Source of the DNA: Candidatus Kaiserbacteria bacterium
Lineage (GTDB): Bacteria; Patescibacteriota; Minisyncoccia; Phycocordibacterales; UBA918
Length of the DNA: 5,750 bases
Assembly (NCBI GenBank): GCA_023264435.1
Contig: JAHFMK010000041.1
Location: 1-5,750, forward strand
Direction: 5' to 3'
The notes below the pieces were generated by a model. That model made no database searches, was not told the DNA's origin, and saw only the letters and a program-made list of their open reading frames with translations. The position numbers and the translations under genes were made by a program. Below, in pieces: positions 4,828 to 5,750 of this stretch (its first letter is position 1; every line of letters starts with the position of its first letter).

Positions 4828-5217
4828 TTACTGTGAGACTGCATCCTCTGCAAGGGTCGAACTTGCTATTGATACCACCTTGTCAGGTACAGTATTTGTG
4901 GATGGTGGATTAAACCGCATTCCTCGTAATTGATTAAATGTCTTTTCTTTCTCTGTGTATATCTCCGAAAAATATATCACGTTCTTATCTTGATATTTTA
5001 TAGTCTGCACATCAAGAATTGCATCACTCGAAGGTACTTCAAATTGAACATAAAAATCAATTGCTATAAAGACCATTCCGCTTATAAACACGACGGCTGC
5101 ACAAAAAAGTCCAACCAACCAATCTCTGCTTGGATTGATAAAATCTTTATACTTCTGTGTCTGTATGTTTTGGATATCTTTACCAAAATTTTTTAACCGT
5201 TTTAGATTTAATTTCAT
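4828..5217 (-). CDS. small single-pass membrane protein next to pilO-like gene, function unknown
   Basis: A 129-residue protein with a basic cytoplasmic N-terminus (1-32, rich in K/R/N/Q), one transmembrane helix (about 33-55) preceded by N28-P-S-R-D-W, and an outer region of about 70 residues. The outer part has a short predicted strand-helix pattern (I67-L-D-V-Q..Y82-F-S) and a flexible Ser/Thr/Pro/Ala tail from about 103. No enzymatic motif or cysteine-based site is visible (its only cysteine, C39, is in the membrane helix). It overlaps the stop/start of the PilO-like gene by four bases (ATGA), so the two are translationally coupled and probably form one complex. A role as an accessory inner-membrane part of a type IV pilus is inferred only from that position; PilN and PilP do not match clearly. 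Start chosen for the overlap; no SD is seen. Confidence 0.75.
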   Translation of the reverse strand: MKLNLKRLKNFGKDIQNIQTQKYKDFINPSRDWLVGLFCAAVVFISGMVFIAIDFYVQFEVPSSDAILDVQTIKYQDKNVIYFSEIYTEKEKTFNQLRGMRFNPPSTNTVPDKVVSIASSTLAEDAVSQ

Positions 5218-5744
5218 ACTTTTATAAATTTCGTAACATGTAATTCAAATGTTACATTCCACGGGGTTTCAGTTGCATCTTCAGATTTTGATATTTGCAT
5301 TGAGGTTATCGATGTTTGATACGGTAGATTTTCGAAGAGTTCTATGGTGTGCAGGAGTATTTCGAATTCACCACCCATAGTAACGTTCAATACCAAATCT
5401 TCAAAAGTTTCATTAATTGGTTTTATGTTGAGGTTACTTGTTTTAAGTATCACTGACTGTTCCTTACCTAATGTTTCTATCAGTGTGAGGAAATTAATGA
5501 TGTCTTCTTCTTTTAGAAAACGAGTATGCAGTGACGCGCGCGCATCTTTCGTTTTTTCTAAACTCTCAGTGAGGCTATTGAGTATTTTTTCTCGTTCTTG
5601 ATTTTGTGCTCGTTCAATACGCTTTTCCTCATATTGTTTTCGTTCTTTTGAAAGAGAATAGAGAAATACACTTCCTGCACAAAGACACATGAGAAAGAAA
5701 AGAGCAGAGACACTTATGATTATTTTTGTGCGTGTTTGAATCAT
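5214..5744 (-). CDS. PilO-like type IV pilus inner-membrane protein
   Basis: A 176-residue bitopic membrane protein: short cytoplasmic N-terminus, one TM helix (about 8-30), a charged coiled coil (about 31-75), then a compact alpha/beta domain (about 80-176). The last part has the order seen in PilO/GspM-like ferredoxin folds: a helix (E79-L92), strands around V98-L100 and L117-M123, G124-G-E-F..L131-H-T-I-E-L-F-E-N-L-P helix, then strands I146-I151 and V164-H169. PilO links PilM-PilN to the pilus machinery in the envelope, aligning it during assembly. The motif level is low and this family diverges strongly, so the name is tentative. The start at ATG 5744 is only six bases from the window end; the gene before it, possibly pilN or pilM, is not visible. 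It is followed directly by the small membrane protein gene. Confidence 0.62.
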   Translation of the reverse strand: MIQTRTKIIISVSALFFLMCLCAGSVFLYSLSKERKQYEEKRIERAQNQEREKILNSLTESLEKTKDARASLHTRFLKEEDIINFLTLIETLGKEQSVILKTSNLNIKPINETFEDLVLNVTMGGEFEILLHTIELFENLPYQTSITSMQISKSEDATETPWNVTFELHVTKFIKV

Positions 5745-5750
5745 GATTAT

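Overview
The window looks like part of a small-genome, AT-rich bacterium of the Candidatus Patescibacteria (CPR), probably Parcubacteria-like. This is inferred from gene content and style: compact SD-poor genes, a short kinase with little linker, a reduced redox cluster and a PilO-like pilus pair. TGA is used as a stop (apbE, response regulator), so this is not a code-25 lineage. No taxonomic marker is present.

Layout. (1) Positions 1-2155, minus strand: a tight operon transcribed leftwards, apbE (FAD:protein FMN transferase) -> six-helix MsrQ/ferric-reductase-like membrane protein -> FNR-type flavin reductase whose C-terminus runs off the left edge. (2) Positions 2156-2206: a 51-bp divergent promoter region. 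(3) Positions 2207-3854, plus strand: an OmpR/PhoB-type response regulator and an overlapping membrane histidine kinase. (4) Positions 3921-4563, plus strand: a rubredoxin and a small exported coiled-coil protein. (5) Positions 4601-4672, minus strand: tRNA-Arg(UCU). (6) Positions 4828-5744, minus strand: a PilO-like protein followed by a small single-pass membrane protein, ending at a strong hairpin.

Working model (inference): the left operon is a membrane flavin electron-transfer module. The FNR protein would take electrons from NAD(P)H, the membrane protein would carry them across, and ApbE would attach FMN to an acceptor that is not in this window. The adjacent two-component system may control it. 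A matching direct repeat, TTCATA-N4-CTTCAT (11-bp phasing, typical of OmpR/PhoB regulators), lies between apbE and the regulator gene and again upstream of rubredoxin. In both places a -10-like hexamer follows exactly 10 bp after the repeat. I found no third copy in the window, so it is a plausible small regulon linking apbE operon, regulator and rubredoxin.

Other notable items: a perfect 19-bp inverted repeat inside the apbE coding region; a ferric-reductase-like protein without the usual heme histidines; a rubredoxin whose second metal knuckle is C-G-D-C-D instead of C-P-x-C-G; and an almost complete lack of Shine-Dalgarno sequences, with apparent leaderless promoters.
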